From contig CM036775.1 in the NCBI GenBank assembly GCA_020796225.1, positions 1,505,001 to 1,569,000 of the forward strand: 64,000 nucleotides of DNA, in the 5' to 3' direction. Under the pieces are notes generated by a model. The model saw nothing but the letters and a program-made list of their open reading frames with translations. It did not search any database and was not told where the DNA came from. The translations under genes and the position numbers were made by a program. This document shows positions 20,270 to 33,700 of the stretch, piece after piece; the stretch's first letter is position 1, and every line of letters starts with the position of its first letter. The stretch is from Arion vulgaris (Eukaryota > Mollusca > Gastropoda > Stylommatophora > Arionidae).

Positions 20270-20490
20270 GCCTGTAATATCGCTTTTTAGGGCGGTGTAA
20301 AACAGATGGAACGAAGGACTGTGGAATTTAATGGCCGCATGGCTAGTTCAGTCACTGTAAAATTGTGTTCAGGTTAGGATTTTTCTTTATGCCCCTGACA
20401 GAACAAATTGCTTGGCCTTACTGTGAATTGAACCAGGGTCTCCCGTATAGGAGCTGCGCTCGAACCCATTCTGCCAGACGCTCCCATATA
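20270..20490 (-). mobile_element. SINE-5 copy
   Basis: On the - strand a tRNA-like head with box-B-like ggttcaattcacagtaag; the + strand shows aggttaggatttttctttat. Copies at 33290-33505 and 60600-60870. Confidence 0.65.
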
Positions 20491-20519
20491 TATATATGCA
20501 AATTTATATGGATATACAA

Positions 20520-22470
20520 ATGTAGTATATAAACAGAAAATTAATAGCCATCCATCGCAAACGATGATGACAACAGCCTCAGATGTGTGCTGCTGAATCT
20601 CTCTGGTGTGTGCGGAGGTGACTGTAGAGTCCAATCCTCAAACACAATCCCTACCACAGGTGGGGCATACATGATCAAGGTTAGACATATGGGTTGGGTC
20701 ACAGGCGCAGCCACAGTAACAACGTGCACCAGGGTACCGTGAGCTGGCACTGATCAAGACCCTACCCCACCTCCACGTGCTGACCCTGGAAACAGACAAC
20801 TGCTCCTGTCGGGCTAGGTGGGTAGGGATCGAGGGAGAGCTACTCTGGTATAAGTAGTGATGAAAGAACAGTTACGCTATACGAAATCTACTCACAACAC
20901 AGACAAGCAGAATTCCAGAGTGACTGTTTCTGCACATCTCTCCCGGCCAATGGGAAAAGCTGAATAAATAAAATCGAATCGTAAGAATTGACAAGCTACA
21001 GTCGTCAAGAGGCGCGTCCTCAAACAATGGTCACACCATTTTTGCCAGCTCTGCAAGATTTGATGAAAATGATACCATGTGTCATGACGACACATGGGAA
21101 GATTGCAGTTAACTCCGTACCAGAGGCGAAGCACATATACATTTATTGGGTAAGGTTGGCAGAGCGCAAATCCTAAAGTTACGTTTTTGTGCCTAACAAA
21201 ACTGCCTTCCTGGAACAACCAGGCACGGTACTGTTGCACTGACAACTAACATCCCCAGAAGAACTTGGGTGGGTGATAATGCGAGCACAAAATTTAAGTT
21301 GTGTTGCTGGCGCCTAATGAAATGACCCTCTGGATCAATTGCAGTGTTTCCCGGGGACAAGGAAAATGCAGAGTAGAAACTGCAAATTGCCAACTAGCCT
21401 TCTCAAAATGGCAGAGAATGTTCCTTCCGGAATAAACTCACCATAGCTAGAAAAGTAAAGCTGATAATGTAAAGGCTTGACTGATACAAACCCAAACATT
21501 GACGAAGTAACGCTTTTTGGACGCAAATTGTCCTACACAGAGTAGAACGACATCAAAACACTATGGCTCAGATCACATAAATGCCAATTAAACAGCTGAA
21601 AAATGATCATTTGTGTGACAAGCACATGTGTCTCTAATGGCTGAGACTGCTCCTAATCTGGAACAACCTCATATAGTCAGAAAGGGGCATATTGTAGACA
21701 TACTCTTAGGAGAAGATCAAAGAAGCCCAAATATATGACGAAAAATGATAGTTGAAGATCAAAGAATACAAGAAAAGTGACCATTCCAATGACTAGCCCT
21801 AGAAAGGTTGAGAATGCTCCAAAATCAGAACGACCTCACCCAATCAGCAAAGTAGTAAATGCTTTTTGGCGCAGACCCAAGCCCAAATATACAGCATTAA
21901 AAGATTATTAAAGGGTGTTTATCATACCATGTGTAATGAATGACCACACCAAAGGCAGAAAATCCGATAGAAAAGTCGCACTTCACTAATTAACACTGAC
22001 AATAAAAGTACAAATGGTACAAGGACTCGAGGCAAGTGTTTCATGGACAACAGGTTTCCTGTAACGATCACCCTTGAAGGATCTAAACTTCAACTACCTC
22101 TGAGGACGCGAAGGCTCACTGCATGGTGAGAGACACCACTCAAATGGTAAGCAGGCCTCACGTAAAAATCAGAAGCGCAATACCAGGCGTCATGACTACC
22201 ACCTGAATTGACAGTAGGCGATCACAGAAAAAGAAGACGGTGTTTTATCTTTTTGCGCAGCTCGCTTTCTTTGTGCCTCAATGGCATGACGATTCTCAGC
22301 TATACGAATTCCTTTTGTGTTGTTACAGCGCCACATTTGGCAATCTTGTGCCAGGGATTCCCAATATCGTATAAACAGACATACTAACACAGTATGTACG
22401 TAGATTTTATGACAAATGTAGTTTGCAAGCCCATATGAAAAATGAAAATGTCCTCTAGCCATTGCAGTTT
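20520..22470 (-). mobile_element. LINE family F split by an unclassified repeat
   Basis: 20530-20700 ([18 protein letters not shown]) and 22200-22400 (QDCQMWRCNNTKGIRIAEN) on the - strand are the two halves of the C-terminus that is contiguous at 37300-37630. Between them, 20710-22190 is an unrelated element also present at 62450-63610. 22470-22620 is unassigned. Confidence 0.7.
20710..22190. mobile_element. Unclassified 1.1-1.5-kb interspersed repeat, copy 1
   Basis: Shares with 62450-63610 the motifs cctccac-gctgacc-gggaaacag, gggaagattgcag, ttggcagagcgcaaa and gaagaactt-gg-gggtgat. No credible reading frame. Internal diverged repetition of about 90 bp built around the pair gaactnccn-cctggn and aactaacatcccc. 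Confidence 0.6.
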
Positions 22471-22623
22471 GTTAATTATGACATGCTTGTCACTTCACAT
22501 TTCTAAACCCAAGTATGTGGAAGGTAGGCAGGTCAGTTTCTTTCCGTACTTAGAGAATATTGGTTGCGGGATTATAACCCCACATCATTTTATTGTTGCT
22601 TAGTTTAGAAAGTGAAATTTGTA

Positions 22624-24976
22624 TGAGTTGCACTATTCACAGTATCTTTGTTAAAACAAGACTAAGATGGATCAGTTTATGACTTGCACTATTCACAGTA
22701 TCTTTGTTAAAACAAGACTAAGATGGGTCAGTTTATGAGTTGCACTATTCACAATATCTTTGTTAAAACAAGACTAAGATGGGTCAGTTTATGAGTTGCA
22801 CTATTCACAGTATCTTTGTTAAAACAAGACTAAGATGGGTCAGTTTATAAGTTGCACTATTCACAGTATCTTTGTTAAAACAAGACTAAGATGGATCAGT
22901 TTATGACTTGCACTATTCACAGTATCTTTGTTAAAACAAGACTAAGATGGATCAGTTTATGACTTGCACTATTCACAGTATCTTTGTTAAAACAAGACTA
23001 AGATGGATCAGTTTATGACTTGCACTATTCACAATATCTTTGTTAAAACAAGACTAAGATGGATCAGTTTATGAGTTGCACTATTCACAATATCTTTGTT
23101 AAAACAAGACTAAGATGGATCAGTTTATGACTTGCACTATTCACAATATCTTTGTTAAAACAAGACTAAGATGGATCAGTTTATGACTTGCACTATTCAC
23201 AATATCTTTGTTAAAACAAGACTAAGATGGATCAGTTTATGACTTGCACTATTCACAATATCTTTGTTAAAACAAGACTAAGATGGATCAGTTTATGACT
23301 TGCACTATTCACAGTATCTTTGTTAAAACAAGACTAAGATGGATCAGTTTATGAGTTGCACTATTCACAGTATCTTTGTTAAAACAAGACTAAGATGGAT
23401 CAGTTTATGAGTTGCACTATTCACAGTATCTTTGTTAAAACAAGACTAAGATGGATCAGTTTATGAGTTGCACTATTCACAATATCTTTGTTAAAACAAG
23501 ACTAAGATGGATCAGTTTATGAGTTGCACTATTCACAGTATCTTTGTTAAAACAAGACTAAGATGGATCAGTTTATGAGTTGCACTATTCACAATATCTT
23601 TGTTAAAACAAGACTAAGATGGATCAGTTTATGAGTTGCACTATTCACAGTATCTTTGTTAAAACAAGACTAAGATGGATCAGTTTATGAGTTGCACTAT
23701 TCACAGTATCTTTGTTAAAACAAGACTAAGATGGATCAGTTTATGAGTTGCACTATTCACAGTATCTTTGTTAAAACAAGACTAAGATGGATCAGTTTAT
23801 GACTTGCACTATTCACAGTATCTTTGTTAAAACAAGACTAAGATGGATCAGTTTATGAGTTGCACTATTCACAGTATCTTTGTTAAAACAAGACTAAGAT
23901 GGATCAGTTTATGACTTGCACTATTCACAATATCTTTGTTAAAACAAGACTAAGATGGATCAGTTTATGACTTGCACTATTCACAATATCTTTGTTAAAA
24001 CAAGACTAAGATGGATCAGTTTATGAGTTGCACTATTCACAATATCTTTGTTAAAACAAGACTAAGATGGATCAGTTTATGACTTGCACTATTCACAATA
24101 TCTTTGTTAAAACAAGACTAAGATGGATCAGTTTATGAGTTGCACTATTCACAATATCTTTGTTAAAACAAGACTAAGATGGATCAGTTTATGAGTTGCA
24201 CTATTCACAATATCTTTGTTAAAACAAGACTAAGATGGATCAGTTTATGAGTTGCACTATTCACAGTATCTTTGTTAAAACAAGACTAAGATGGATCAGT
24301 TTATGAGTTGCACTATTCACAATATCTTTGTTAAAACAAGACTAAGATGGATCAGTTTATGAGTTGCACTATTCACAGTATCTTTGTTAAAACAAGACTA
24401 AGATGGATCAGTTTATGAGTTGCACTATTCACAGTATCTTTGTTAAAACAAGACTAAGATGGATCAGTTTATGAGTTGCACTATTCACAGTATCTTTGTT
24501 AAAACAAGACTAAGATGGATCAGTTTATGACTTGCACTATTCACAGTATCTTTGTTAAAACAAGACTAAGATGGATCAGTTTATGAGTTGCACTATTCAC
24601 AGTATCTTTGTTAAAACAAGACTAAGATGGATCAGTTTATGACTTGCACTATTCACAATATCTTTGTTAAAACAAGACTAAGATGGATCAGTTTATGACT
24701 TGCACTATTCACAATATCTTTGTTAAAACAAGACTAAGATGGATCAGTTTATGACTTGCACTATTCACAATATCTTTGTTAAAACAAGACTAAGATGGAT
24801 CAGTTTATGACTTGCACTATTCACAATATCTTTGTTAAAACAAGACTAAGATGGATCAGTTTATGAGTTGCACTATTCACAATATCTTTGTTAAAACAAG
24901 ACTAAGATGGATCAGTTTATGAGTTGCACTATTCACAATATCTTTGTTAAAACAAGACTAAGATGGATCAGTTTAT
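22624..24976. repeat. 56-bp satellite array, about 42 copies
   Basis: Unit: gttgcactattcacagtatc, tttgttaaaacaagactaag, atggatcagtttatga. Almost all variation is at two positions (ga[g/c]ttg and caca[g/a]ta); all four combinations occur. A GG at atgggtca and one tataag occur only in the first few units. Confidence 0.97.
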
Positions 24977-25790
24977 CTTTATTTCTGTTTGATTGATAGG
25001 ACCATCATCATTGCACTTCGCTGACTAGCCACAAGTGCTTCGATTTCTTTCTTACACAGGAAAATCTCAATTGCAGTGCATGAACTCTGCAGCACAAGTG
25101 ATGGCCCTCGATATAATTTTGAGGATCGTGAAATTTGTTCTGTATTTTGGTGTATGTCCCAATTTATTGTGCTTTCTTCTTCTTTTGCCATTACACTGCT
25201 ACTGGGTTGTTGCCCAGTGTCATGGTTTTCTGTTTTTGTCTTGCGCTGTTCTGGTGGCTTGTGTGATTGTTATTCTTGTTCTTTGACAGGATTCTGCTAT
25301 GCCATCTAACCATCTCTTTTCGTGGTTTTCCTCTCACCTTCTTTCCTGATGTTCTGTTGTAGAAGACTGTATACAGTGGTTTGGTTGCGTTCCTATTAAA
25401 TGGCCGAACCACCTCATTCTTTGTTTCTCATTGTAATTCAAGCAAGGTACTGTCTCAACTTTCTTCGTGATGCTGGTGACTCTTGTCTTTTCTGGTGTTA
25501 GTGTAACTTTTCATAGACATTGCATTTCACATACATTTATATTGTGTGCTTTTAGAACCGTAGTTTTAGAACCGTGGTTTTAATACACAATCTTCAGCGG
25601 ATCAGGTTCCAAATACAATCATCAGTAATGGTTGCCTCATGCTCCTACTGCAGCATAGAAAAGGAAGATGATAATGAGTGTCATCACTACTGACAATGCA
25701 TTAAAAAACATAGATATTCAATTAGTAACATTTTTAATTAGACATACCAAATATAGAAACATTTTTAATCATCATTTCATAGTTTATCCA
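24977..25790 (-). mobile_element. SINE-6 3' part and LINE family H
   Basis: 24985-25075 matches the 3' part of SINE-6. 25170-25530 on the - strand is LINE H ([16 protein letters not shown], then [19 protein letters not shown]). 25530-25790 holds nothing recognised. Confidence 0.6.
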
Positions 25791-26225
25791 GAGCAGAACT
25801 TTGCCACCCCAATACTCCTTTGGAATTTTCTCTATCATAGGCCAGATACCCCATCTCTGCAACCATCATGCTGAAATTATCAAGTCTTCTTCTTTGCGTT
25901 GGTTCTTTAGGACCAATTTTAATCACTATTTGTGACATGTTTGATCTTTGCCAAGAACGTGTATACGTTGCACATTGGTTTGGTAGACTTCTATACGTTT
26001 AGGACACGTGCATCCGATTTCAGCCAAACCTCCTTAGTCGCCTCTACGACATGCGTGGCAGGTAACAGTGGTTCTATTCTTTACAACCCAAATTTGGGCC
26101 CGGTAACCACTCGGGCGAATTATCAAGTAACATCCTGGATCCATCTCCTCCGTGGTCTTACTCTTTGCCGGGATGCCTACTTCCATAATGGACTTCTCCA
26201 AAAATCCATGTCTTTCTAACATTCT
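25790..26225 (-). mobile_element. LINE family I scraps flanking an inverted SINE-1b
   Basis: 25790-25880 and 26110-26220 are family I LINE sequence (compare 2575-2760). They are interrupted by SINE-1b at 25885-26110, which is inverted and ends near gcccggtaaccactcggg. Confidence 0.7.
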
Positions 26226-26326
26226 TAATCAGACACAATAAATACAACAACATTCTTAATTAGACATACCAAAAAAATAGAATTCTTAAGAAATATAGCA
26301 ACATTCTCAATTTAGCATAGTAAATA

Positions 26327-26822
26327 CATATATTCCTCTAGTACCGTTACACAAGGCATGCATCAAATTAATCATAGCTAATACCAATATTCTTCTAGTA
26401 CCGTTACACAAGGTCTGCATCAAATTAATCATAGCTAATACCAATATTCTTCTAGCACCGTTACACAAGGTCTGCATCAAATTAATCATAGCTAATACCA
26501 ATATTCTTCTAGCACCGTTACACAAGGCCTGCATCAAATTAATCATAGCTAATACCAATATTCTTCTAGTACCGTTACACAAGGCCTGCATCAAATTAAT
26601 CATAGCTAATACCAATATTCTTCTAGTACCGTTACACAAGGCCTGCATCAAATTAATCATAGCTAATACCAATATTCTTCTAGCGCCGTTACACAAGGCC
26701 TGCATCAAATTAATCATAGCTAATACCAATATTCTTCTAGCGCCGTTACACAAGGCCTGCATCAAATTAATCATAGCTAATACCAATATTCTTCTAGCAC
26801 CGTTACACAAGGCCTGCATCAA
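26327..26822 (-). repeat. 57-bp tandem array, about 8.5 copies, of a LINE A 3' end
   Basis: The - strand reads MQALCNGARRILVLAMINL per unit. This is the LINE A C-terminal YLQALC segment plus its AT-rich tail; the array runs without a gap into the LINE A body at 26823-27140. Confidence 0.9.
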
Positions 26823-27140
26823 ATTTCACCATATCGCTCTATCCTGCGTAACTCATTTAATTTCATCTATGGAATTGAGCCCAATATTTCTTGCTCTCTC
26901 AGTAAAGCATGTTTCAGGGTTTCCTAGTTTGTCCTTCCTGTCTAGAACCCTTTCTCTCCCAGTTCAATGCCTACTTTGATATTCTTTGATCATTTCTTCT
27001 CAGAGTATGCCCAACATATCTCCATCTTCTCCTTCTTATAACAGTTGTTACTAGTGGTTGACCAGACATTTCTTCTCAGAGTATGTCCAGCATATCTCCA
27101 TCTTCTCCTTCTTATAACAGATGTTACTAGTATTGAGACC
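26823..27140 (-). mobile_element. LINE family A fragment
   Basis: Inverted A-family C-terminus, same order as 240-500 (tatggaattgagcccaatat, accagacatttcttct), with a local duplication of cagagtatg-ccaacatatctcc. Confidence 0.75.
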
Positions 27141-27149
27141 CATTATTAG

Positions 27150-30100
27150 ACAATGCGTATATTATTGTTGTGCATCAATACCAGCGGTGTCACTAGAATT
27201 GCGAGTCGCCCAGGAGATGAGGATAGTGTTATTGATTTGGCACTTGTATCCCCTACACTCACTGCTGTGTGCAGATGGGGGATTTTAGGGTACCATGGCA
27301 GTGACCACCGTCCGTGCATCATACTGGTGAACAAAGGTAGATCAAAACAACATAGGCCAGTAACGCACTCTTTCCAGTACGACACCACAGGGCAAGACGT
27401 TATCAGTAGAATAAGGTGTGTCAAACGAGGCAAGCACACCAACAGTAGTAAACGTTGGGAACAGCCACCATGGTGGGATGACGAGGTGGAGAAGGCGTGG
27501 ATAGACAAGCGGTGTGCTGTTAGGAGGTGGCAAACTGCCAGGAAAAATGGAACTACCCATCCTGCTGACATCTTGCAGTTGAAACAAGAAATGAATAATA
27601 AAACAGGGTGTTTCAAAGCTATTGCAAGGATGGTAAAAAGTGAGAAGTGGGCTGAGTTCTGTCAACGTGTGGGCAATGACAAATCGTTGAATCTGTTCTG
27701 GCGATTGCACAGAAGTATGAATGGTACAGTAAAGAATCGGTGTGTTATTGACTTCCAGAGCTTGGATCTTACATGGCAGAGGACAGATGAAAACAAGGGT
27801 AGGGCTCTGTTTGCGCACTATTTAGAGCAGAGTGACCAGAAAGACATTATAGGGCGAAACACTGCAAGACAATCCATTGTAGCTAAATGTAAGAACCAGG
27901 AATTAGATGTAGATGATTTGGTGACGGTGGAGGAAATCAAGGATGCTGTACGGAGAGCAAAAACAGTGCACCTGGTCCAGATGGCATACGATATGGTGAC
28001 ATTGACGGGTTGTCTGATGGGGAGTGGGAAGAACTGGCTGGCATCTACAACAAAAGCATTACGACTGCAATAATCAACGAAGAATGGTTGCACAGCTACC
28101 TGGTACCTCTGCCGAAGCCTGGCAAAGACCACACAAAATTCAGGGCTATCGGGTAATCACCATGCAGAATACAATAGGCAAGTTGCTGGAGAAAATAATT
28201 GCCAGAAAAATATCCTGCCAACTAGAGAGGTTACGTCTCCTTCCACCCACCCTTGGAGGGTACCGTCCATATAGAGAGACATGGCGTAACGCAGCGGTGT
28301 TCGCCCACGATGTCTATGAGGGTTTTCACTCGGGCATTGAGACATGTGCTGCTGCAATTGACCTTGAAGATGCCTATAATAGAGTGCCGTTGCATTTTTA
28401 ATGGTGCAGCTGACTGAACTCAATATCAGCCCATTCCTCCTCAATTGGATCTTTGCGCCCTCTTCCAGCGAAAGATAGTGTTTAAATGTGGCAGTTGGGC
28501 GTCATCAGCAACAACAATCCACCCTGGCTTACCACAGGGGTCACCATTATCTCCGTGTTGTTCAATGCCTATACTGTGAGCATCACAAAAGAGCAGATCA
28601 CGGGTAGAGGAAGGACAATGTCATATGCAGATGATGTGTTGGTGTATCGTCAGGGCAAGGATAGAGAACAGCTTGTGGAGGAACTTCAGTCAGAACTCGA
28701 CCGCATAGGTAGATGGTGCGTTGAAGCAGGAGCATTGGTCAACCCCACAAAAGCAGCGGTGACATGGTTCTCTTTAAACAACCACATCGTCAACACTCCA
28801 ACACCATCTGTGGTTTTGTGTTCAGAGGTAGTGGAGCGATCTCAGTCTATGAAATACCTGGGGTTGCGTTTTGATCGTAGTCTAGCTTTTACGGAACACA
28901 TAGCTCATGTGATAATGAAGGCGAGGAAAGGTTTGCTGGCGATGAGGGTCATGGCTGCGGCGGATTGTGAACAGCGCCATCTTTGTATTTTATACCAGGG
29001 TCTGGTCCTTTCTGTGCTTGAGTATGCGCTGGCGATCCTGACTCTCAGTCATAGTCAGATAGAACGACTGGAAAGAATACAGAACGAGGCGATGCGCATT
29101 ATACTTGGTTGCACTAAAGACACGTCGTGCAGGGCGATGCGCTATCTCCTTGACTATCCTACTATGGAGTATAGAATACTGATGAGCCGTGCACGAGCAT
29201 ACCTTCGAGTCAATGCTGACACACAACATCCTCTGCACTTGGAAATAAAGAGACAAAAGGAAATAGGTTAAAAAGAGGAAAATCTTGGATGGGTCAGGCC
29301 GAGGACTGTATTGAACAGGTGTGTACACTTGAAGACATTGATCCCGGTGAAGAATGGATACCGGTGCCAAGAGCAATCGCTACATCCTTTTCTGTATGCA
29401 TCGAACTTGATAAAGAATGCAGGCAACACAACCCACTTGTTGTGGAGGCAGAGGTTCAGGCATTAATTTCTGAGAACGCATCTGATCATGACGTAATCAT
29501 TTATACGGATGGTTCGGTGATTCGACATTTGCGGAGCTCGTGGGCTTTCACTGCTCAGGTCGGAGGTGATGTTGTGAAGGAAGACAGTGGTGGTTTTGCC
29601 GTGACTACAAGCAGTCTCACTATGGAAATCATGCGGTTACCAAAGCGATGATTTGGCTAGAATCACAGACTTTTATCCATGCATGTTTTCTCAGTGACTC
29701 AATGAGTATGCTCAGGAAGATTGAAACAGGATGGGCTAGGAGACATTGGATGGAATCGCTGGGGAGGTCTAAGCTGACAAAGATCAGTTTTATTTTTGTA
29801 CCAGGGCATGCAGGTGTAAGGGGAATGAACGTGCGGATAGGCTTGCAGGTATGGCTGCTGTCCAAAGCGGACGAGCAATGGACCAGGCTGATATTATAAA
29901 TTCCCTAGGGAGAGAGGGCGTGTACATGATTCACGTAATAGCCGTGCATCCACAACACTAACCAGACTGCAAGAACTCAAAGTTAAGTGTGGTGTAGCTC
30001 GACAAGAACGCTATGCTGGCAGACAAAGAAGAATTGTAAACCAACAAAGAACCGGTGTCGTTAGTCGCCACACGCTGATGGACATACTGAGGGAGAGATC

Positions 30101-30175
30101 GGAGCACTTATGGACTAATTTGTTCGACGTGCAGTGATGGTGATCCGACGACTAAACTAAACTAAACTAGTAGTG
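27150..30175 (+). mobile_element. LINE family B, nearly complete: endonuclease end, RT, RNase H, 3' tail
   Basis: An I/Nimbus-like non-LTR retrotransposon; it copies itself by target-primed reverse transcription. Domains in order: C-terminus of the APE endonuclease (VIDLALVSPTLTAVC, then GSDHRPCIIL); a linker with PWWDDEVEKAW; reverse transcriptase in shifted pieces (ETCAAAIDLEDAYNRVP at about 28340-28395, SYADDVLVYRQGKD at 28621-28662 with the catalytic YADD, STKYLGLRFD-like part near 28850); RNase H (VIIYTDGSVI near 29500, [25 protein letters not shown]); a short Cys-poor end, and 3' UTR closing in taaactaaactaaact. The frame breaks near 28072, 28400 and 29270 and the 5' end is missing, so it is dead but young-looking. 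Confidence 0.9.
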
Positions 30176-30490
30176 GTTGACCAGACATTTCTCTGAATTC
30201 GTCACATTTTATGTTCATTATTTTTCCCAGACATCTAATGTCATATAACAAATATAGCTCAAGTAGTAGCATGTCCCTTGTGGATGTCACTTTCATTACA
30301 GCCTGCCTGAAACACTCTCGGTCTCTTACAAGTTCTCCCACCTCCTCCAGTGTCATGTTGAAGGTTTCTTTCATGTCCTGCTGCCACCATCATATTGGTT
30401 GTCCCCTGCCTCATACTCCAGAAACCATGCCTTCCATCACCATTCTCTCCAAGCCACTGTGACGTTTAACATGGTCAAAATATTTCATCT
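30176..30490 (-). mobile_element. LINE fragments A/E
   Basis: The - strand reads MKETFNMTLEEVGELVRDR then ECFRQAVMKV, the family E C-terminus. It lies directly downstream of the CPT2 stop codon in CPT2 orientation and may form part of its 3' UTR. Confidence 0.7.
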
Positions 30491-30583
30491 TCTGGAATAA
30501 ATATTAAAATATATATGTACACAATGATTCTAGTAGTCCCTGATTATTGTCAGCCCCCCAAAATCTATTAACAATGATAGAAA

Positions 30584-30729
30584 TCAAGATTTCTCATTAG
30601 CTTGTACTCCATGGATGATACTGTGAATGTCGTTAAGACTCTTCTCACAACAGGATATAAAGTCTCTGACGTTGGTTTCTGGGTAAGTTGTGACATTGAA
30701 GCCGATGGACTTGTCCTCAATTGCGTAAC
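30584..30729 (-). CDS. CPT2: CPT2 terminal exon
   Basis: Acceptor ttccaacag. Encodes [47 protein letters not shown] then TGA (30584-30586), matching the end of human CPT2 (YAVHDNWIGCNVSSYP). No clear AATAAA is seen on the - strand within about 300 bases downstream, where LINE sequence begins. Confidence 0.95.
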
Positions 30730-33700
30730 CTGTTGGAAAAATATCGTCAAGATTATGTGATATGTGATGTGTCTAAATAATTCAATCCATGCCATAAACC
30801 ATTATGATGATGCTCGTCCATCACGGGTGATGATGTCCACAATTTTCATCCAAGTTAATGTAGTTGCGTTGTGTTTGTCTGTGTGTGCATAGATAACTAG
30901 TGAGTACGATGCACGCTTGAAATGTTCTTGTACAGTTTCAAGGTATACTTGCACTTGTGGGGAGTTTTACTGCCTTTCTATAAACCATAATAGTGACGTT
31001 ACGAATATCTTCATTGATAAACATCAATTAAAGCAAGTTAAAGACTATAGATCATGTATAAATTATGACATGAAAATCAATAATCCTTTGTCTTCATCTT
31101 TTGTCGTCACACTGCTACCGGGTTGTTGCCCAGTGTCGTGGTTTTCTGTTTTTGTCTTGCGCTGCACCGGTGACATTTTTGCTCTTTGACAGGATTCTGC
31201 TATGCCATCTAACCATCCCTTCCGTGGTCTTCCTCTCACCTTCTTTCCTGATGGTCTGTTGCAGAAGACTGTGTATACTGTGGAGTTTGGATGCATTCTT
31301 ATTATGTGGCCACACTACTTCATTCTTTGTTTCTCTATGTAATTCAAGCACGGTTCTATGCCAACTTTCTTTCTTATGCTGATGTTGGTAACTCTGTTTT
31401 TCTGGTGTTGTTGGTAACTTTTTGCAGGCAGCGCATTTCACATGTAGTTATGTTTTGCGACTGTGCTTTGCTCATTGTCCATGTTTGTCTCAGGTAACAC
31501 AAAGTAGGTATGAAAATGCTGTTGATCATCTGTTGTTTAGCTGTCAGTGAGATTTCTGGGTTCCTTAACAATGGGGCTAGCTGGTAGGTTACAGCATTTG
31601 CTTTTGTACTCTAGCCTCTATCTCTCTATCTAGTCTTCCGTGAATATGGTTCAATAACACTAAAACCAAAATAATGAATATGGGAAGAAAACATAATAAA
31701 CTAAACATCCATGTCAATGGAACTACAATCAACCAAGTGTAAGAATTGAAATACTTGGGAAGTATATTCATAGAAGACGGAAGACTAGACAGAGCTGGCC
31801 TACTTGTAGGTGCATAACTGGCATAATGTACAATCGCTCTTAGGCTCAGATCACATACAAATAACACAGAGTGGTTGACAAGTGATCGATTTGGAGCGTT
31901 CAAAAAAGAAGTGCATTTTAGGCTACAAGATTTATTACAACCATTAGTAATCATCAAGCTGTGTGTCCTTTATAAGATGTTGCTCTCTTAATATTTCAGA
32001 ACTTTTATTTGCAGATGATCAAGTACTGATTGCAGAAAATGAAGAATCTCTCCAGAACTATTTGAGCTTAGTTAACATCAAGGGTGAGGAGTGCAACATG
32101 AAAATAAATATAATAAAGACAGAGACAATGGCAATAAGTAGACAACCAGAAAACCTTACAATAAAACTCCAGAACGTAGAAATAAACAAACAATTGAGGC
32201 CAAATTCTTGGGAGCAATTTTCACCCCAGATGGAAGTATTGATAGTGAAATCAGCAATCATTGCACAAAAGCTAACCAAGTACTGGGACAGTTAACACCA
32301 CTGTTGTTACACAAAGAGATACCGCTAAAACTAAAGCAAATCTCATAAGAATGATTTTCTGGCCAACACTATGTTTCCAGTGTCAAACATGGCCAATAAC
32401 AGCAGCTAATGAGTGGAAAATCATAATGACAGAGATGAGGTGTCTTAGAAGAGCTGCAGGTGTGACAATAAGAGACAAAATTAGAAATGAAGAAATCAGA
32501 AGAAGACTGGATGTGAAACCAGTCATGCAAATTCATAAAAGAACAACAGATTAAATGGTTTGGACACCTGACAAGAATGTTCTGGTATCGCCTACCACAG
32601 AGAGCAACACAAAAAAAGTATAATGAGTACAAAGCAAGAACACGCAAAAGATGGAGTGCAGCCCTATGATCAAGAACAGAACAGTGCATCAAGAACAGCC
32701 CTATGGATATCAGCATACAAAGTTCCTTAAAACAAGCACACACAAGATCACTACATTTCCTCCCCAACACTTCTATAAAGATGTAAATGGTGGAAGAGAA
32801 GAAGAAGCTCTCTTTGCAGCACATCTGAAATTCACTCTGTCTCTAGCCAGTTCACCCACTTCGTCGATGGTCATATTCATGGTTTCTTTAATTTTTTTTG
32901 TAGCCATCTTCTTGGTCTGCCTCTGCGTCCTGGGACCTTGCCCTCTAATATTGTTCTCTCCAGGCCATCGTGATGCTTGATGTGGCCAAAGGATCTAATT
33001 TTTCTGTATAGTATATTGTTTATCAGCCAATTGTCTTTAACATTCAGTTCTTTCAGGACATCAGTGTTCTTTCTTTTTTCAGTCCATGGTATTCGTAGGA
33101 TCTTTCTGTAGCATTTCATTTCGAAGAACTGGATTTTCATTCTTGTTTTTTGTCTACTGATCCATGATTCACAATCATAAGTAGTCACTGGAAAAATGCA
33201 TGTTCTCCGTACAATCATTGCTAGAATGAGGTTATGGCAAAAGACATGACTGTCTTTTTAAAAAAGAAAATAAAAATTGTTATTACTGCACGTGTTACTT
33301 CTTTTGAGGGCAGAGTAGGACAGGGGGAACATGAGACTGAGGAATTTCATGTCTGCATGGCTAGTGCTGTTGCCTTCAAACTGTTCAGGTTAGGATATTT
33401 TCTTATGCCCCGACAGAAAAAAACTCCTGGGCCTTACCGGGAATTGAAACAGGGTCTCCCAAATGGGAGCCAGCGCTATAATCTATTCGATCAGACGCTC
33501 CTCTGTCATGGTTGCCACACAGTGACAATTCTTCTTGAACGCTCCATATTGACCACTTGTTAACCACTCTGTGTGATGTGTGTGTGATCTGAGCCTAAGA
33601 GTGATTGTACATTGTGCCAGTTATGCGCTCAAGTGGGCCAGCACATCCGATTTCTGTGATCCCTTTTTATTTACTAGGGTAGCTTCCCTAGGTCCTACAT

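Noticed and set aside
22624..24976. CRISPR-like regular repeats
   Set aside because: Units are directly adjacent with no unique spacers, in an animal genome; it is a satellite.
25035..25286. Possible further clathrin exon after ttcttacacag at about 25060
   Set aside because: The translation (KISIAVHELCSTSDG...) does not match the clathrin linker or leg, and the bases match the SINE-6 3' part and LINE H.
26307..26822. 171-residue MQALCNGARR repeat protein
   Set aside because: 57-bp array continuous with a LINE A tail; no splice sites or start context of a host gene.
27153..28073. 306-residue host gene
   Set aside because: It is the endonuclease/RT linker of LINE B, followed by RT and RNase H in shifted frames.
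33420..33505. tRNA gene candidate on the - strand
   Set aside because: The same tRNA-like head recurs with SINE-5 bodies at 20270-20490 and 60600-60870.
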